Below, in pieces: positions 38,422 through 48,800 of a stretch of 64,000 bases of DNA; within the stretch, counting starts at the first letter, position 1; every line of letters begins with the position of its first letter. The DNA is taken from contig JAPWDM010000001.1 in assembly GCA_035578155.1 (NCBI GenBank), forward strand, positions 16,160,725 to 16,224,724, given 5' to 3'. The stretch comes from Brachynemurus nebulosus. Its lineage: Eukaryota > Arthropoda > Insecta > Neuroptera > Myrmeleontidae. The position numbers and the translations under genes are program-made. A model generated the notes under the pieces. That model did no database searches, was not told the DNA's origin, and worked only from the letters and a program-made list of their open reading frames with translations.

Positions 38422-38670
38422 CTAGCACTTGACATCTGTTGGTAAAATTTTAAAGTGACATCTTACTGATAGTATACTTTATTAAAAAATTGTTTTATAA
38501 AGCCAAAGAAAAGGAGTATTTCGAATGTTATAAAGCTTTTTTATTTAAGAATACTTCATGGCATTCGTAATACCTCTTTTCATTGCCTGTATAATATTTT
38601 TTTTTTTTATTTAAAAACTCAACTATTAATAAGATGTTGCTTTAAAACGTCACCAACAGATGTCAAGTAC
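38422..38670. mobile_element. MITE family N
   Basis: CTAGCACTTGACATCTGTTG and the inverted ..CCAACAGATGTCAAGTAC form the ends. The core AAAGGAGTATTTCGAATG pairs with CATTCGTAATACCTCTTTTC around TTTTTTATTTAAGAATACTTC. A right-hand partial copy is at 38945-39115. Confidence 0.8.
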
Positions 38671-38938
38671 TAGAGTACCTATACTAAAAAGAGTCGGGAC
38701 AAGACAGCCATTTTTCATTAAAAAAATGTTAAAATTAGTTATCACATGTTTGAGTACACAATTATTGTTAATAAGTTATGAGTTAATGAACAATTAAAAA
38801 GTTTTGATTTAGTTATTCTAGGTTAAATTAAATGATTCTTTTAAATATTTATTTTCAATTAATTTTAGGCAAACCTTTGATGAAAAATGACAGACTATCA
38901 AGACTCGTGTCCCGACTCTATTTAGTATAGGGGCTCTA
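38671..38938 (+). mobile_element. MITE family A, well preserved
   Basis: TAGAGTACCTATACTAAAAA-GAGTCGGGAC and the inverted TAGAGCCCCTATACTAAATA-GAGTCGGGAC are nearly perfect terminal repeats. It is the best-kept of five copies in the window. Confidence 0.88.
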
Positions 38939-38944
38939 TTATAA

Positions 38945-39115
38945 ACTGTTTCTAAACGGTTGATTTGGTAAAAGAAGCTTCCTTATTTAAGAATACTTCA
39001 TAGCATTTATAATACTTCTTATTCTTGATTTTAAAAAACTATTTTTCAATAAACTGTATTATCAATAAGATGTTTTTAACCGATGCCAACAGATGTCAAG
39101 TTCTAAACCATTGCT
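38945..39115 (+). mobile_element. Partial family N copy
   Basis: It has AGAAGCTTCCTTATTTAAGA, ATACTTCATAGCATTTATAA and the end GCCAACAGATGTCAAGTTCT. The left terminus is replaced by AT-rich sequence. Confidence 0.7.
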
Positions 39116-39417
39116 AGCTATTTTAAGTGTTTGCTTTCATGAATATACCTAATGTATAATACTTGCACGGTCCCTATCGCAATAACTGATTTTTGAAATT
39201 TTTTAATTACTGTAACTGTCCTGTTCAGCTTATAATGTGATAATTTTGAAATTGCTAATTTTTAACGTAAGGTTGACGAGCAAGGAACTAGTTAATTGCA
39301 TTAATTTGTATCAGAAAACTTTTTCTAACCACACAACTTTAAAAGAAATGTTCTCTGAAACAAAAACTCTTATTTTCTTTAAAATAACTTTGTTAATTTC
39401 TAGAAAAATAATTAATT

Positions 39418-39852
39418 TTACGAATTATTTTTTATACTCAATTTTTTTATTACATTCTTAATCATATCTGAATCAACTAGTCCAATAAATTTATCAACTA
39501 CTAACCCATCCCGAACAGCAATAACTGCTGGCACTGCTTTAACTTCAAATGTATGTACTAGTTCTGCATTAGCTTCTACATCGACAACTGCCAAATCGAT
39601 ATCTGTTAGGGGTTCAATTAATTTTTTTAGCTCGGGAGTTAAAATTTTACATGGCTCACACCATTCGGCATGAAAATTAACAATTACTGGTTTTTCACTA
39701 CGCATTACTTTTGCTAAAAATTCATCGTTATTATTAATTACATAGGTCTTTAAATTGGTGCCAGTATTTGAAAACTGTTTAATGGAGTACAATTTTTTAC
39801 TGTTATTTGTTAGTATCTTCATATTTCTTGATGCAGTTCGAATAGCTGCCAT
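39418..39852 (-). CDS. Trx2: Mitochondrial-type thioredoxin (Trx2)
   Basis: This is a thioredoxin that reduces protein disulfides, in mitochondria as part of the Trx2/peroxiredoxin 3 system. It has 144 residues. Residues 1-35 are rich in Arg, Lys, Ser and Asn and lack acidic residues, as a matrix-targeting presequence does. The fold follows: FHAEWCEPCKIL (W64-C68), the cis-proline loop AVPAVIAV (P108) and the C-terminal helix. VVDKFIGLVDSD closely follows human TXN2. The active site is CEPC instead of the usual CGPC, and VPA replaces VPT. It is uninterrupted by introns. The ATG has a strong context (AAA ATG G) and begins one base after the TMEM218 stop codon on the same strand. No promoter-sized gap separates them, so it is probably translated from a shared transcript or from a start site inside TMEM218. 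Confidence 0.93.
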   Translation of the reverse strand: MAAIRTASRNMKILTNNSKKLYSIKQFSNTGTNLKTYVINNNDEFLAKVMRSEKPVIVNFHAEWCEPCKILTPELKKLIEPLTDIDLAVVDVEANAELVHTFEVKAVPAVIAVRDGLVVDKFIGLVDSDMIKNVIKKLSIKNNS

Positions 39853-39856
39853 TTTA
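39850..39856 (-). promoter_or_regulatory. Stop-start junction TAAAATG between TMEM218 and thioredoxin
   Basis: On the minus strand the sequence reads ATG AGT TAA A ATG GCA. The TMEM218 stop is at 39856-39854 and the thioredoxin start at 39852-39850, with one base between. The second ATG is in good context, so termination-reinitiation is plausible if a dicistronic mRNA exists. Confidence 0.85.
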
Positions 39857-42578
39857 ACTCATAAATCGAGGCGGTCTTATTTCTACGGGTTCTAAATAAT
39901 ACTGGAAAAATATAAAAACAGCCGCAATTAAAGCGGATAATCCAACTATAGTTGTGATTAAACTACGCCATATAAAGAAGTGATCAAATACCTAAAAAAA
40001 AAAAGAAAAAACTGATATAAGTATATGTAAAAGACAATTGAAGCTATAAAACGTTGCAATCACAGACCAATGAACACTGTTATATTATACTACTAGACAA
40101 AGCGTACCTAAAGGCAGTTTGTAGTCATTTTTCTTGAAGCAGGTAACAGGGTGAGACGGGTGAGATTTAAGGTCAATATAATGTCAATTTTTGAGCAAAT
40201 GTGACTATAATTATTGCAGGATATAATTTGTATACGTACGTATTTTGAAAATAAAACGAATTCCACTTTTTTTCTTTCAAAATTTTGTAGTTTCTTCTCA
40301 AAAAAAAAAAAAATAAAATTTTATTATCAATATTATATTTTTACAATAATTATTTGAAAACGTTACTACGGATACAATCGGTTATTACATTGATTACTAT
40401 ATTATAGAATACTATTAGGTCGGAATTTGGTCGTATCTGGCTGCCTCAATTATACATTTATATAACTAGTCTATATAATATAATATATAATATGTTCATT
40501 GGTCTGTGGTTGCAATAAATATTTTCAGTTCAATGAAATGAGTAGCTCATATGCAAAACGCGTTATTTCCACTTTTTGTCGAAGTGAAGATTATGGTATC
40601 ACTGGATTCTGAATGCAATTGTCCACATATTTTAATTAATTCCTAGAAGATAAAATGCTATAAAGTGCTTTAAAAAATTAACTGAAAAGTGGCTCAATTT
40701 CCAAAGTTCGTTATTTCCGTGTGACATACAATTCCAAAGTACGTTATTTCCAGTCGCTATGTTTACATTTGCAAAATGCGTTAACACTGATTAAAGTAAC
40801 ACAGATGATTCATAAAGCAGTTGGAAAACCTGTCATTTCATTCGGCTTATTCAGAAACCTACAATCTTACAAATCAAAACGATAATGAAGAGATGGACTT
40901 TGATTTTTTAGACAATGATGAACAGATTCCAATATAATATGAATCTTTTTTATTTTTTTTTATTTTGAGGAATAAATAAAGCTTTAGAACTAAAATATAT
41001 TATTTTCAATTTTGCTTGCAGATGCAAAACATGTTATTTCCAAATTATTTTATTAAATATCAAATTATCTAAAATTGTAAGATTATACAGCAATCTATCA
41101 ATAAATCCTGAGAATTTTCTAATTTTTTTTGGAAAAATTTTCAATAGGTTACTATAGTAACTTAACATATTAGAAGTTTTTTGTGTTTTCCCGAAAGTTT
41201 TTTAAACTGGAAATAACGCACTTTGCATATGGGCTACTCAAATATTACGGAATTCGCCAGAAAATTTTGTTAGTCTAACTTTACGTAACGGAGCTTACAC
41301 CGTTACAAACCAGAGGGCTCGCATTCAAAAAATTAACATGCATTAGATATTAAAACAACAATTTCTAACATACTGACTGATTATTTTTATTCCATAATCT
41401 TTGAATGTGGCTATACTTCGGAAGTATTTATACCGTGAAAAACCATAAAAATAGTATATTATGCAATAAGTGCGGGAAATTGTCGACTGCCCACGAGAGG
41501 GCAAATTTCACATACTTTTTTCCATTATTATTACTATTTTTTATTCCTTTTTAAAATAATATTTTTGAGTGTTTGTCTTTTTTTTTTAAATTAAATATTG
41601 CTTAAATTATTTTGTTGGTGGTTTCTATAGAAATAATTATGAAATATTTATTAAATGAAAAATCAAGAGGCGGCTTTGCTTGTTTTATTGTCAATTTACG
41701 CACGCAAAAATGTATGTGGGAAGAGTACAGTGGACAAACAGCTATTTTGCGTTCAAAAATGTGTGCACCAAATTAGTGCTTCTCCCGCATAAGTAATAAA
41801 AAATATTTAACGTGCATTAAATTTTTTGAACCAGAGCCCTCTGGTTTGTAACTGTGCAAGCTCCGTTAGCTAATGTTATGATCCGTCTACACGACGACTT
41901 GCTTACACGTTCAGTTTGTACAAATAAGTTTGTGCAATTAACACGAAATATAGTACGATGGCCACACACTAGCAGCATATCTGTGCAAACATCAGTTTGT
42001 TTGCAACAGTCGTTAGAGTACTTACATTATGATTTGTATATGACGGTGACTAAAGCGCGGCTTGAACACTGTCCATACGTACAAATAAAATTGTGCAAAC
42101 TTGGTTGGCACAAGTAAAATCTTCAGCAGTGTGACGTTTACTCAAGCCGCACCAATGAGTTTGTACGAGATACAGTTTTCTCGTCTATACGTACATGTTT
42201 ATTTGCACAAGTCGATGGTAAAGCTTGAACATGTGGACGTGCCTTTAGGCTAACAAAACTTTCTGGCGAACGCCAGCAATGAAACGACATGATGAATTTC
42301 ACTGGTGATTACTTTATAAAATGAGTTTTGTACGTTTATTTTTTATTAACAGCTAAAATTATACTTACAACGTTTTTATCAATTTGAGAATGTTCAGCGT
42401 CTTTAGGAAATACAATTAAAAATACTGTTATTATTAAAACTATCACAAATACTATAGTCGAATAATTATTGTTTGATGTACGAACTGACAATAGGCATAA
42501 AATTAAAACCACAATCCAAAGAGTTAGCAAAATGAACAAGCCTATACCAATACCTAAAACATGAAGTGACATTTTCAA
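39854..42578 (-). CDS. Tmem218: Transmembrane protein 218 (ciliary transition zone)
   Basis: TMEM218 is a small three-span membrane protein of the ciliary transition zone, linked to the MKS/Joubert module in vertebrates and nematodes. The two exons are 42578-42369 and 39991-39854, joined in phase 0 (IDKNV|VFDHFFIWR) with donor GTT|GTAAGT. The total is 115 residues, the same as I recall for human. The matching blocks are VLGIGIGLFILLTLWIVVL, TVFLIVFPKDAE, DHFFIWRS and FFQYYLEP. Membrane spans lie at about 6-30, 38-58 and 80-102. The start is Met1 (42578) or Met3 (42572). The 2.4 kb intron contains three transposon insertions. It is divergent from TIM44 (442 bp between start codons) and lies directly upstream of the thioredoxin. 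An X-box-like site is about 60 bp upstream of the ATG. Confidence 0.93.
40061..40508 (+). mobile_element. hAT-like MITE, family B, with perfect 8 bp duplication
   Basis: The termini are CACAGACCAATGAACA and the inverted TGTTCATTGGTCTGTG. GTTGCAAT occurs on both sides (40053-40060 and 40509-40516). An exact 8 bp duplication is the hAT signature and implies recent insertion into the TMEM218 intron. Confidence 0.93.
40540..41239. mobile_element. Foldback element family W in the TMEM218 intron
   Basis: GAGTAGCTCATATGCAAAAC at the left is inverted at the right (CTTTGCATATGGGCTACTC). The word CGTTATTTCC recurs at least four times inside. Non-coding. Confidence 0.8.
41250..42276. mobile_element. 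Foldback element family J with a nested element
   Basis: GAATTCGCCAGAAAATTTTG and the inverted ..CAAAACTTTCTGGCGAAC form the ends. An inner pair, AAACCAGAGGGCTC and GAGCCCTCTGGTTTG, continues the arms. A PIF/Harbinger-type relative (about 41880-42248) interrupts the right arm. Confidence 0.75.
41880..42248. mobile_element. Decayed palindromic MITE related to 15004-15167
   Basis: GATCCGTCTACACGACGACT at the left and GTAAAGCTTGAACATGTGGA at the right correspond to the ends of the 15004-15167 element, but are diverged. Repeated TTTGTACAAATAAGTTTGTG words lie inside. The 87-residue frame is incidental. Confidence 0.6.
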
Positions 42579-43020
42579 AAATAATTACGAATGTAAATGT
42601 TAAATTTTAAGATCATTTTAGTGTCAGTTTAAGTTACGTTGCCATAGTTACGAACATAAACAACTTAAATGAAGGGTAAAAAATTATATTAACCCAAGGT
42701 ACATTTGCATTAACCCTACCTTAACTTGATCTTCCTATTTTTTTTTTTAAATTTTTTTTTAATGTCAAAATTGAATTGCACTGAGTTTTTCTAAATCCGA
42801 ATTTCTTTTTTTTTCAATGTCCATCCAAGTAAGATTTAAAAAATTTAAATTTTTGTAGATAATTTTTTTTTTTCAATTACCTACTAATCTTTATTTTAGG
42901 TTTTTTAGGTCTTCATAATCGTAATGGTAGTAATAATCTATAATAAAAATGTCCAGGATTCTTCTCTATACACGTCATTCTTGTGAATAGTTAATGTTGT
43001 AATAATTCAATATAATAAAA
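42579..43020. promoter_or_regulatory. Bidirectional promoter region, TMEM218/Trx2 and TIM44
   Basis: Only 442 bp separate the two start codons. It holds an X-box-like site near the TMEM218 side and a T-rich middle (42728-42880). It also holds a short upstream frame on the plus strand (42949-42990, MSRILLYTRHSCE) that would be in the TIM44 leader if transcription starts before it. No TATA box is evident. Confidence 0.65.
42638..42651. promoter_or_regulatory. RFX X-box-like site
   Basis: GTTGCCATAGTTAC fits the X-box GYTRYYN(1-3)RRHRAC at 11 of 12 fixed positions, the T before AC being the exception. On the TMEM218 strand it lies 60-73 bp upstream of the ATG, the usual place for X-boxes of ciliary genes in flies and worms. 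Confidence 0.6.
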
Positions 43021-44728
43021 ATGGTAAGATTTAAAAATATTAAAATTATTAATTTAAAAAGTAGTTGATTTCATGTTAATTATTTATTTTAGTCTGTATC
43101 TGAATGAAAAAAATTATTAAAAATATTAATTATATTCAAAATGATACTAATTTGTGTAGTGTAGAGGTTATCTCATGAATTTTTTTTTATTTTTTTAAAT
43201 AAGTATGTAATTGTTATTTTAATTTATTTATTATTTTAATTCTAGCATCGAAGTCGAGTTTTTGTGAAAGTCATTTGGGCGCCCCATTATCGCCAATCAA
43301 TTTTACTTCAAGAATTAAAATATGACGTAAGAATTTTATGAACTGTGTAATTTAACCCTTGAAAGTTATCATTAAAAGAAACCTTGTTAATGAATAAATA
43401 ATTTTACTAAAAGAAATTTCACCTATCGTAGCTTTTGAAGGGTTGATAAGAATTTGAGATTTGTTTTAGGTCCGACATTATGGGAAACAGCAGCCGGCGA
43501 AACATTCTTTTATAGGTCGTTTTATTGAAAATATCAAGGAAGAAATGAACAAAAATAGGGAAATGAAAGAGTCGTTAAAAAAATTCAGACAGGAAGCGGA
43601 AAAGTTGGAACATAGTGACGCGTTAAAAGCGGCTCGACATAAATTTCAGGTTGTTGAATCAGAAGCTAGCAAAGGTAACCATTTCAAAATATAAATTTCC
43701 TATTATTTTTACAATATTCTTTTGTAGGTGGTGAAGCGTTGAAAGAGAAATTAAGTACCTTAAAAGAGAAAGTTCAGGAGGTTATAGAAGAGGCGCAAAA
43801 AACGGAAATAGCCAAAAAAGCGGGAAAGTTAACAGAAGATATAAGTAAATCAGTATCAGATACCATAAGTGAAAAGAGTGAAAAAATAGGCAAATCTAGT
43901 GCATTTCAAAGTATTTCTGAAGCAACCAAAGCTGTGAAAAAAGAAATGAATGTTCAAGGCATACAGGGGAAAGTATATCAGAGTCCAAAAAAATTACGAA
44001 AACGAAAAGAAGTGGAATCAGTAGCTGAAGATAAAGTTTTCCAACCAGATACCGAATCTACGGGTGTTGAACTTCATAAAGATTCAAAATTCTACCAATC
44101 TTGGGAAAACTTCAAGAACAATAACCCTTATTTAAATAAAGTACTTGACTGGAAAATAAAATACGATGAAAGTGAAAATCCAGTTATTAAAGCGTCCCGG
44201 CTTCTAACCGATAAAGTTTCCGATGTTATTGGTGGCCTTTTTCAAAAAACCGAACTTTCCGAAACATTAACAGAAATTTGTAAAATAGACCCCACGTTTG
44301 AACAAAAAAAATTTTTACGTGAATGTGAAACGGACATTATTCCAAATATTTTAGAGGCCATTGTAAGAGGCGACTTGGAAATATTAAAAGACTGGTGTCA
44401 CGAAGGACCGTATAATGTATTTGCGGCGCCCCTTAAACAAGCAGCAGCTCAAGGATACAAAATGGACTCGAAAATTCTTGACATAGATAATGTAGATATA
44501 GTGATGGGCAAAGTAATGGAGCAAGGCCCAGTTATAATAATTACCTTTCAATCGCAACAGATAATGTGCGTTAGGGATAGAAATAATAATGTTGTAGAAG
44601 GGGATCCAGAGAAAGTGTTACGGGTCAACTACGTATGGGTCCTGTGTCGGGATCCAACGGAGTTGAATCCTCGGGCGGCGTGGCGATTACTGGATCTTTC
44701 GGCGCAAAGTAATGAACAGTTAGTCTAA
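43021..44728 (+). CDS. Tim44: Mitochondrial import inner membrane translocase subunit TIM44
   Basis: TIM44 is the matrix-side scaffold that tethers mtHsp70 and the presequence-translocase motor to TIM23. The exons are 43021-43023 (ATG only), 43246-43326, 43470-43674 and 43728-44728, giving about 429 residues (human 452). Exon 1 coding sequence is just the start codon, followed by the strong donor GTAAGA. Exon 2 then gives a basic presequence, HRSRVFVKVIWAPHYRQS. Residues about 40-130 are charged and helical (FIGRFIENIKEEMNKNREMK). The C-terminal Tim44 domain includes KYDESENPVIKASRLLTDKV, DIIPNILEAI, LKDWCHEG, RILDIDNVD-like KILDIDNVDIVMGK and LNPRAAWRLLDLSA. Intron 3 is only 53 bp. AATAAA is at 44925-44930. 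It is divergent from TMEM218. Confidence 0.94.
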
Positions 44729-45734
44729 TAAAACCGTACTGATCTTGGTGTATCATCTCAACCGTGTATACTTTCCTTGTTTTGTTTAAATTGTACAGAG
44801 ACAGACGCTAATGTTTTCATTAAAGAGTTGTTATTAGTTAATTTAATGAAGACGGATGTGTGACATAAACAGAAGAGCTTTTTATAATTTATAAAAAAAA
44901 ATTTTATTTGTATTATCATCGTTAAATAAAATTTAAAATATCGTAAGAAAAGATACTGTAGCTACTCTTTTATTTTACTATTTACCTATTTTACTATTTA
45001 TAAAAAAAAGGCTTTATTACATGTATAATAATTACGTACCGGACATCTTTCGGATCAAACAGCATCGTGTTTTGTATATGCAGGTATATCGCAGCTGATG
45101 TGATTAATGTAAATAAAAGATGAAATACTTTGATAAAACATCCGTATACAACAAACACATACATCTACTTAATAAATCTCTAACACTGACTGACAGATAA
45201 CGCACAGCCTAAACCGTTAGGTTTAGAAGAATGAAATTTTGCACAGGAGTTTCCTATGTTTCCTAGGTGAGCACTAAGGATTTTTGCAAATTCGTCCCCT
45301 AAGTGGGTTAAATACAGGATGAAAATTCGTCATTTTGAAGTTAGAGATATATAATATAAAATTCGTTAAGTGCGTGTTTTTGACACGCACTAAGTAATGT
45401 CACCTCAGTGAAAGTGTTAATTTATGATTTTTTGTTAACTCTATAGTTGTTAACTCTACAGCCCTCTTGCGTTTATTCAATATGGATGTACAACTCTATA
45501 ATTATTCAATATGGATATACAACTCTATAATAATGTTTCCCCCACTATGATCACACAACGATATTAATATGTCATCCTTCGATGACATAAAAATATGTTA
45601 CCATGGTTATTAAATATAATATCTTATTTTAATAGATCTTTAACACTGACTGACATCCTGAGATGTTGCCGATGGTAAATCCAATCGGGTGGGTATACGG
45701 CTAGTATGTCTATAAACACTGAGTACTGGATCTT
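44729..45734. other. TIM44 3' flank and repeat debris
   Basis: The 3' untranslated region probably ends soon after the AATAAA at 44925. The segments 45090-45180 and 45360-45430 carry fragments related to families D and R (AAATAAAAGATGAA, CACGCACTAAG). No gene. Confidence 0.5.
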
Positions 45735-46028
45735 TTGAAAATTCTTGAGAGATACAGTTGGATACCTTTCCTTATGGGTACTGAATCGAACATATTAACA
45801 TATGTTTCCTAGAGATACCACAGGCATTAAATTATGAAGTATGACTCCATTTTATTAAACCCAACTTGTAACCACGGAGACTTGTTTATAAATATTAGAT
45901 AAACCATTAAATTAATAGTTTGATCGCCATTAAAGTAATCACATCAGTCTACTTTTTTGCTTCAATTTCCTAATGTATTACAAATATGTACACAGCATTC
46001 TCTCTAGTCGATCCTCTCCTCAATGTCT
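45735..46028 (-). repeat. Family C repeat, reversed
   Basis: This is the reverse complement of 60491-60775: GATACAGTTGGATACCTTTC, CGGAGACTTGTTTATAAATA, CTCTCTAGTCGATCCTCTCC. Non-coding. Confidence 0.8.
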
Positions 46029-46962
46029 ATAAAAGTATTATTGGTACGGACCTTGATTTGTACGTATTTTATGTAAACAACTTTTTTAATTATTTTTATT
46101 TGTTGCCTGTCAACTGAATTGTTCGACTGTATTTAATTTACATTAAATAAGTATGTGCCTTTGTTTATATTATTCTATTTTATTGTTTTCAATTTTGAGA
46201 ATTGAGAGATAGAAGTATAGTTGTTTATTAGAAATTTTCAGTAATAAAAAAAGCAAATATGTGTGTCTAGATATTATAGTGGACCGTCTAAATATTCAAC
46301 AACTTTTTAATAAATTTTACAAAAATTTTTTTTTTTCGAATTTTCTTATTTTTGTTAAATAAAAAATGCCGCCAGTATTCTAAATGGCAAAAAATGTAAT
46401 TTTTGACCAATTAAATTCATTTAAATGTGCACAGTTCAATGTAATTTTGTTGCAAAATTTTATTACAATAAGTACAATCCTGACCTGTCCGAAAAAATGT
46501 CCGCTACTTGATAATAATATTACCGGACAATCTTATCAAAAACTATTTCAACAAGAAATTTTGTGGAAAGTATCAGAGTTTTCTTCAAATTACTAAAACA
46601 ATACAGATCTAATTAGTTTTTTTAAAACAACTGTTGCTAAAGTCAGATTATGGTAAGAAAAAAGAAAATAAAATGAACAAAATTAAAATTGGGGAAAAAA
46701 TACACCATTTTTCATGGCGGGTACGTCAAAAAATGTACTACACCAATACCTCGCTTTGCGTCGTTTTTTAGCGTTTTTTCGAAGTTGCGTCGCTGCTAAA
46801 TTAGTACTAATTTTCACTGTGCGTTGTTTTGGGTTCGAGTCTTTAATTGTTTTTTTTTCGAAATTTGCTATAGAAGATCATAATTCACTTTGCATCGTTT
46901 CAATTCGCGTCGTGTTTTCCTGAACGTAACCACAACGCAAATTGAGGTATTGGTGTACATAA
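46029..46962. other. Unassigned DNA
   Basis: Short plus-strand frames (46384-46596, 46714-46923) have no recognisable motif. No repeats with clear ends. Confidence 0.4.
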
Positions 46963-47505
46963 TTAGAGTAGAACTCCTCATAAGTTATATTTTCTCCTTT
47001 TTTGCTGCTCTTACTGCAGTCATAAGCGCATGCGTAGTTCTATATCTTCAGTGTCTTCTATATAGTGGTGTGTTCAGGGACGTATTTACCCTGAGTGCCG
47101 TCCGAGGCACTGTAAAAAATGCGGCCCCCGCATTTTCGTAAAACAAAAATTTTAAAAAAATTTCTTGATAATTTTCTCACTTTTTTTCCTTTATCTATCA
47201 AAAGATAAGTGGCGAGCAAAAAAAAACTCCCATTTCTTATTTTCCTATCAATAAATAAGTGAAAATCAAAAGAAAAAAAACTCCCATTTCTTATTTTTCT
47301 ATCAAGAAATAAGTGACGAGCAAAAAAAAGACTTGTGAATATACTAAAAATTATATTTTTCCCCCAAAATTTGCCACCCCTGGGTGTGTTAAAGTACATA
47401 ATGCGTGCCATTGAAAAGTTACAACGCACATGTGTCAAAATTGTTATAAAACATTTTAAGTGGCAGAATAGAAGAATAAATTATAACTTATGAGAGGTTG
47501 AATGG
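46963..47505. mobile_element. Tigger/pogo-like MITE family Q, with nested element
   Basis: TAGAGTAGAACTCCTCATAA at the left pairs with TAACTTATGAGAGGTT at the right. It shares CATAAGCGCATGCGTAGTT and ACGCACATGTGTCAAAATTG with the 30329-30873 copy. A hAT-like MITE (about 47072-47386, CAGGGACGTATTTACCCTG / CCACCCCTGGGTG) is nested, containing three copies of a roughly 60 bp unit with ATAAGTGACGAGCAAAAAAA. Confidence 0.7.
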
Positions 47506-47691
47506 TCTTCACTACATAACGTCTGAGGGATTCTGTTGTAGTGTATACCTAAAGTTGTTTCCCACTATTGATACAAATCGTGACAAATACCTGCAAAATT
47601 TAAAATACCTATGGGTTTATATGATTTAAAGATATTTTCCCCCATTATTACTGCACCGTTGTCGCTCTGGAAATTTTCTAACAGCGAGTTA

Positions 47692-48122
47692 GGTCCGATT
47701 TACATTAACGCTCTGTTCTCACTCCGATATCACTCCGCTCCAGGTTCGATAAAATATTCTTACACAATAAACAATGAGTGTATTCACATCATCGCTCTGA
47801 TATCGGTCCGATATCAGTCGCGGTTCACTCCCGTTTCAATGCCACTCCAATATCAATACCACTCAGGTAATATTTTATTGGAGCGATATCAGACTTGTGT
47901 TATGGATTGTACCTATAGTGTAAACACTTTTTTGATTCCACTCCACTCCGCTTGCATTCAGTTGTTATGAAAAGATATTTGTATCGAACTCAGACCGAAC
48001 TGAGAGTGTACCCAGAGTGGCATTGATGATATCAGCACTGTAATGTGAACACAACAAGATTATATCGAATCGGGAGCGTAATGATATCGGAGTGAGAGTG
48101 GAGTGATAATGTAAATCGGGCC
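47692..48122. mobile_element. MITE with GGTCCGATTTACATTA ends and TTA duplication
   Basis: GGTCCGATTTACATTA and the inverted GGCCCGATTTACATTA are flanked by TTA (47689-47691 and 48123-48125). The interior has many ACTCCGATATCACTCC-like words in both orientations. PIF/Harbinger-type by its duplication. Confidence 0.85.
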
Positions 48123-48125
48123 TTA

Positions 48126-48800
48126 TTTGCCATTTTTGATTACCTTCAATGATCTCCTTGCCTATGGTCTGTTTTAATGAATTAATACCAGCAACTACCC
48201 TCCAGCAACTGGCTACTCCATCTATTGCTCGCTGAAATAAGGTTGAAACTACCCTTCAATTTTTTGTTCCACAATTCAAGGCTTTTACGGTTTAGTATCA
48301 TTGAGATCTTTTACATTGTCATCGAATTTCAGTCTTTTAAGGCAGAACTCGATGCTGTTTCGCCAATTTGTTTATGTGTAACTAATACAGTTTAATGATC
48401 AACAAAATGCAGAAAGGATTATCCTTCCGTTACAGCTCATTACATAAAAAGAAAATTGTAAATTTCGTGAATTTGATCCGGATGATTTAATAATTAAACG
48501 TATTATTTAATTATTCATAACAAATTTAATAATTTATATGTATCCAGTTTACATAATGTTGGAATTCAAAATTAATTACAAACTATCAACTTTATTTGAG
48601 AGCAAAATATAAAAAATTTGTGTGAATTATTTTCATGATTATATTCAGTTTCATTTTTATTCAATTTATGTGTATTTTTTTTATCAAACATCTTTTTTTT
48701 AGATTATACAGCTTTTATTTACATTTATTTACAGTGTGACATGTATAAGATAATTATAATAAGTACAATATTTTATATATTTTGAAATTAAACAATAAAA
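48126..48800. other. Unassigned AT-rich DNA
   Basis: No gene, terminal repeats or array seen. Confidence 0.4.

Noticed and set aside
39237..39461. 74-residue plus-strand frame
   Set aside because: It is antisense to the 3' end of the thioredoxin and has no recognisable content.
42949..42990. Short upstream frame MSRILLYTRHSCE before TIM44
   Set aside because: It is only meaningful if transcription starts upstream of it, which the sequence cannot show. Noted in the promoter entry and not called a gene.
43093..43110. Alternative TIM44 acceptor TTTTAG at 43092
   Set aside because: Joining it to the ATG gives a stop after four codons; the acceptor at 43245 gives a continuous frame.
46384..46923. 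Two short plus-strand frames
   Set aside because: Lengths are within chance for this AT-rich DNA and no motif is seen.
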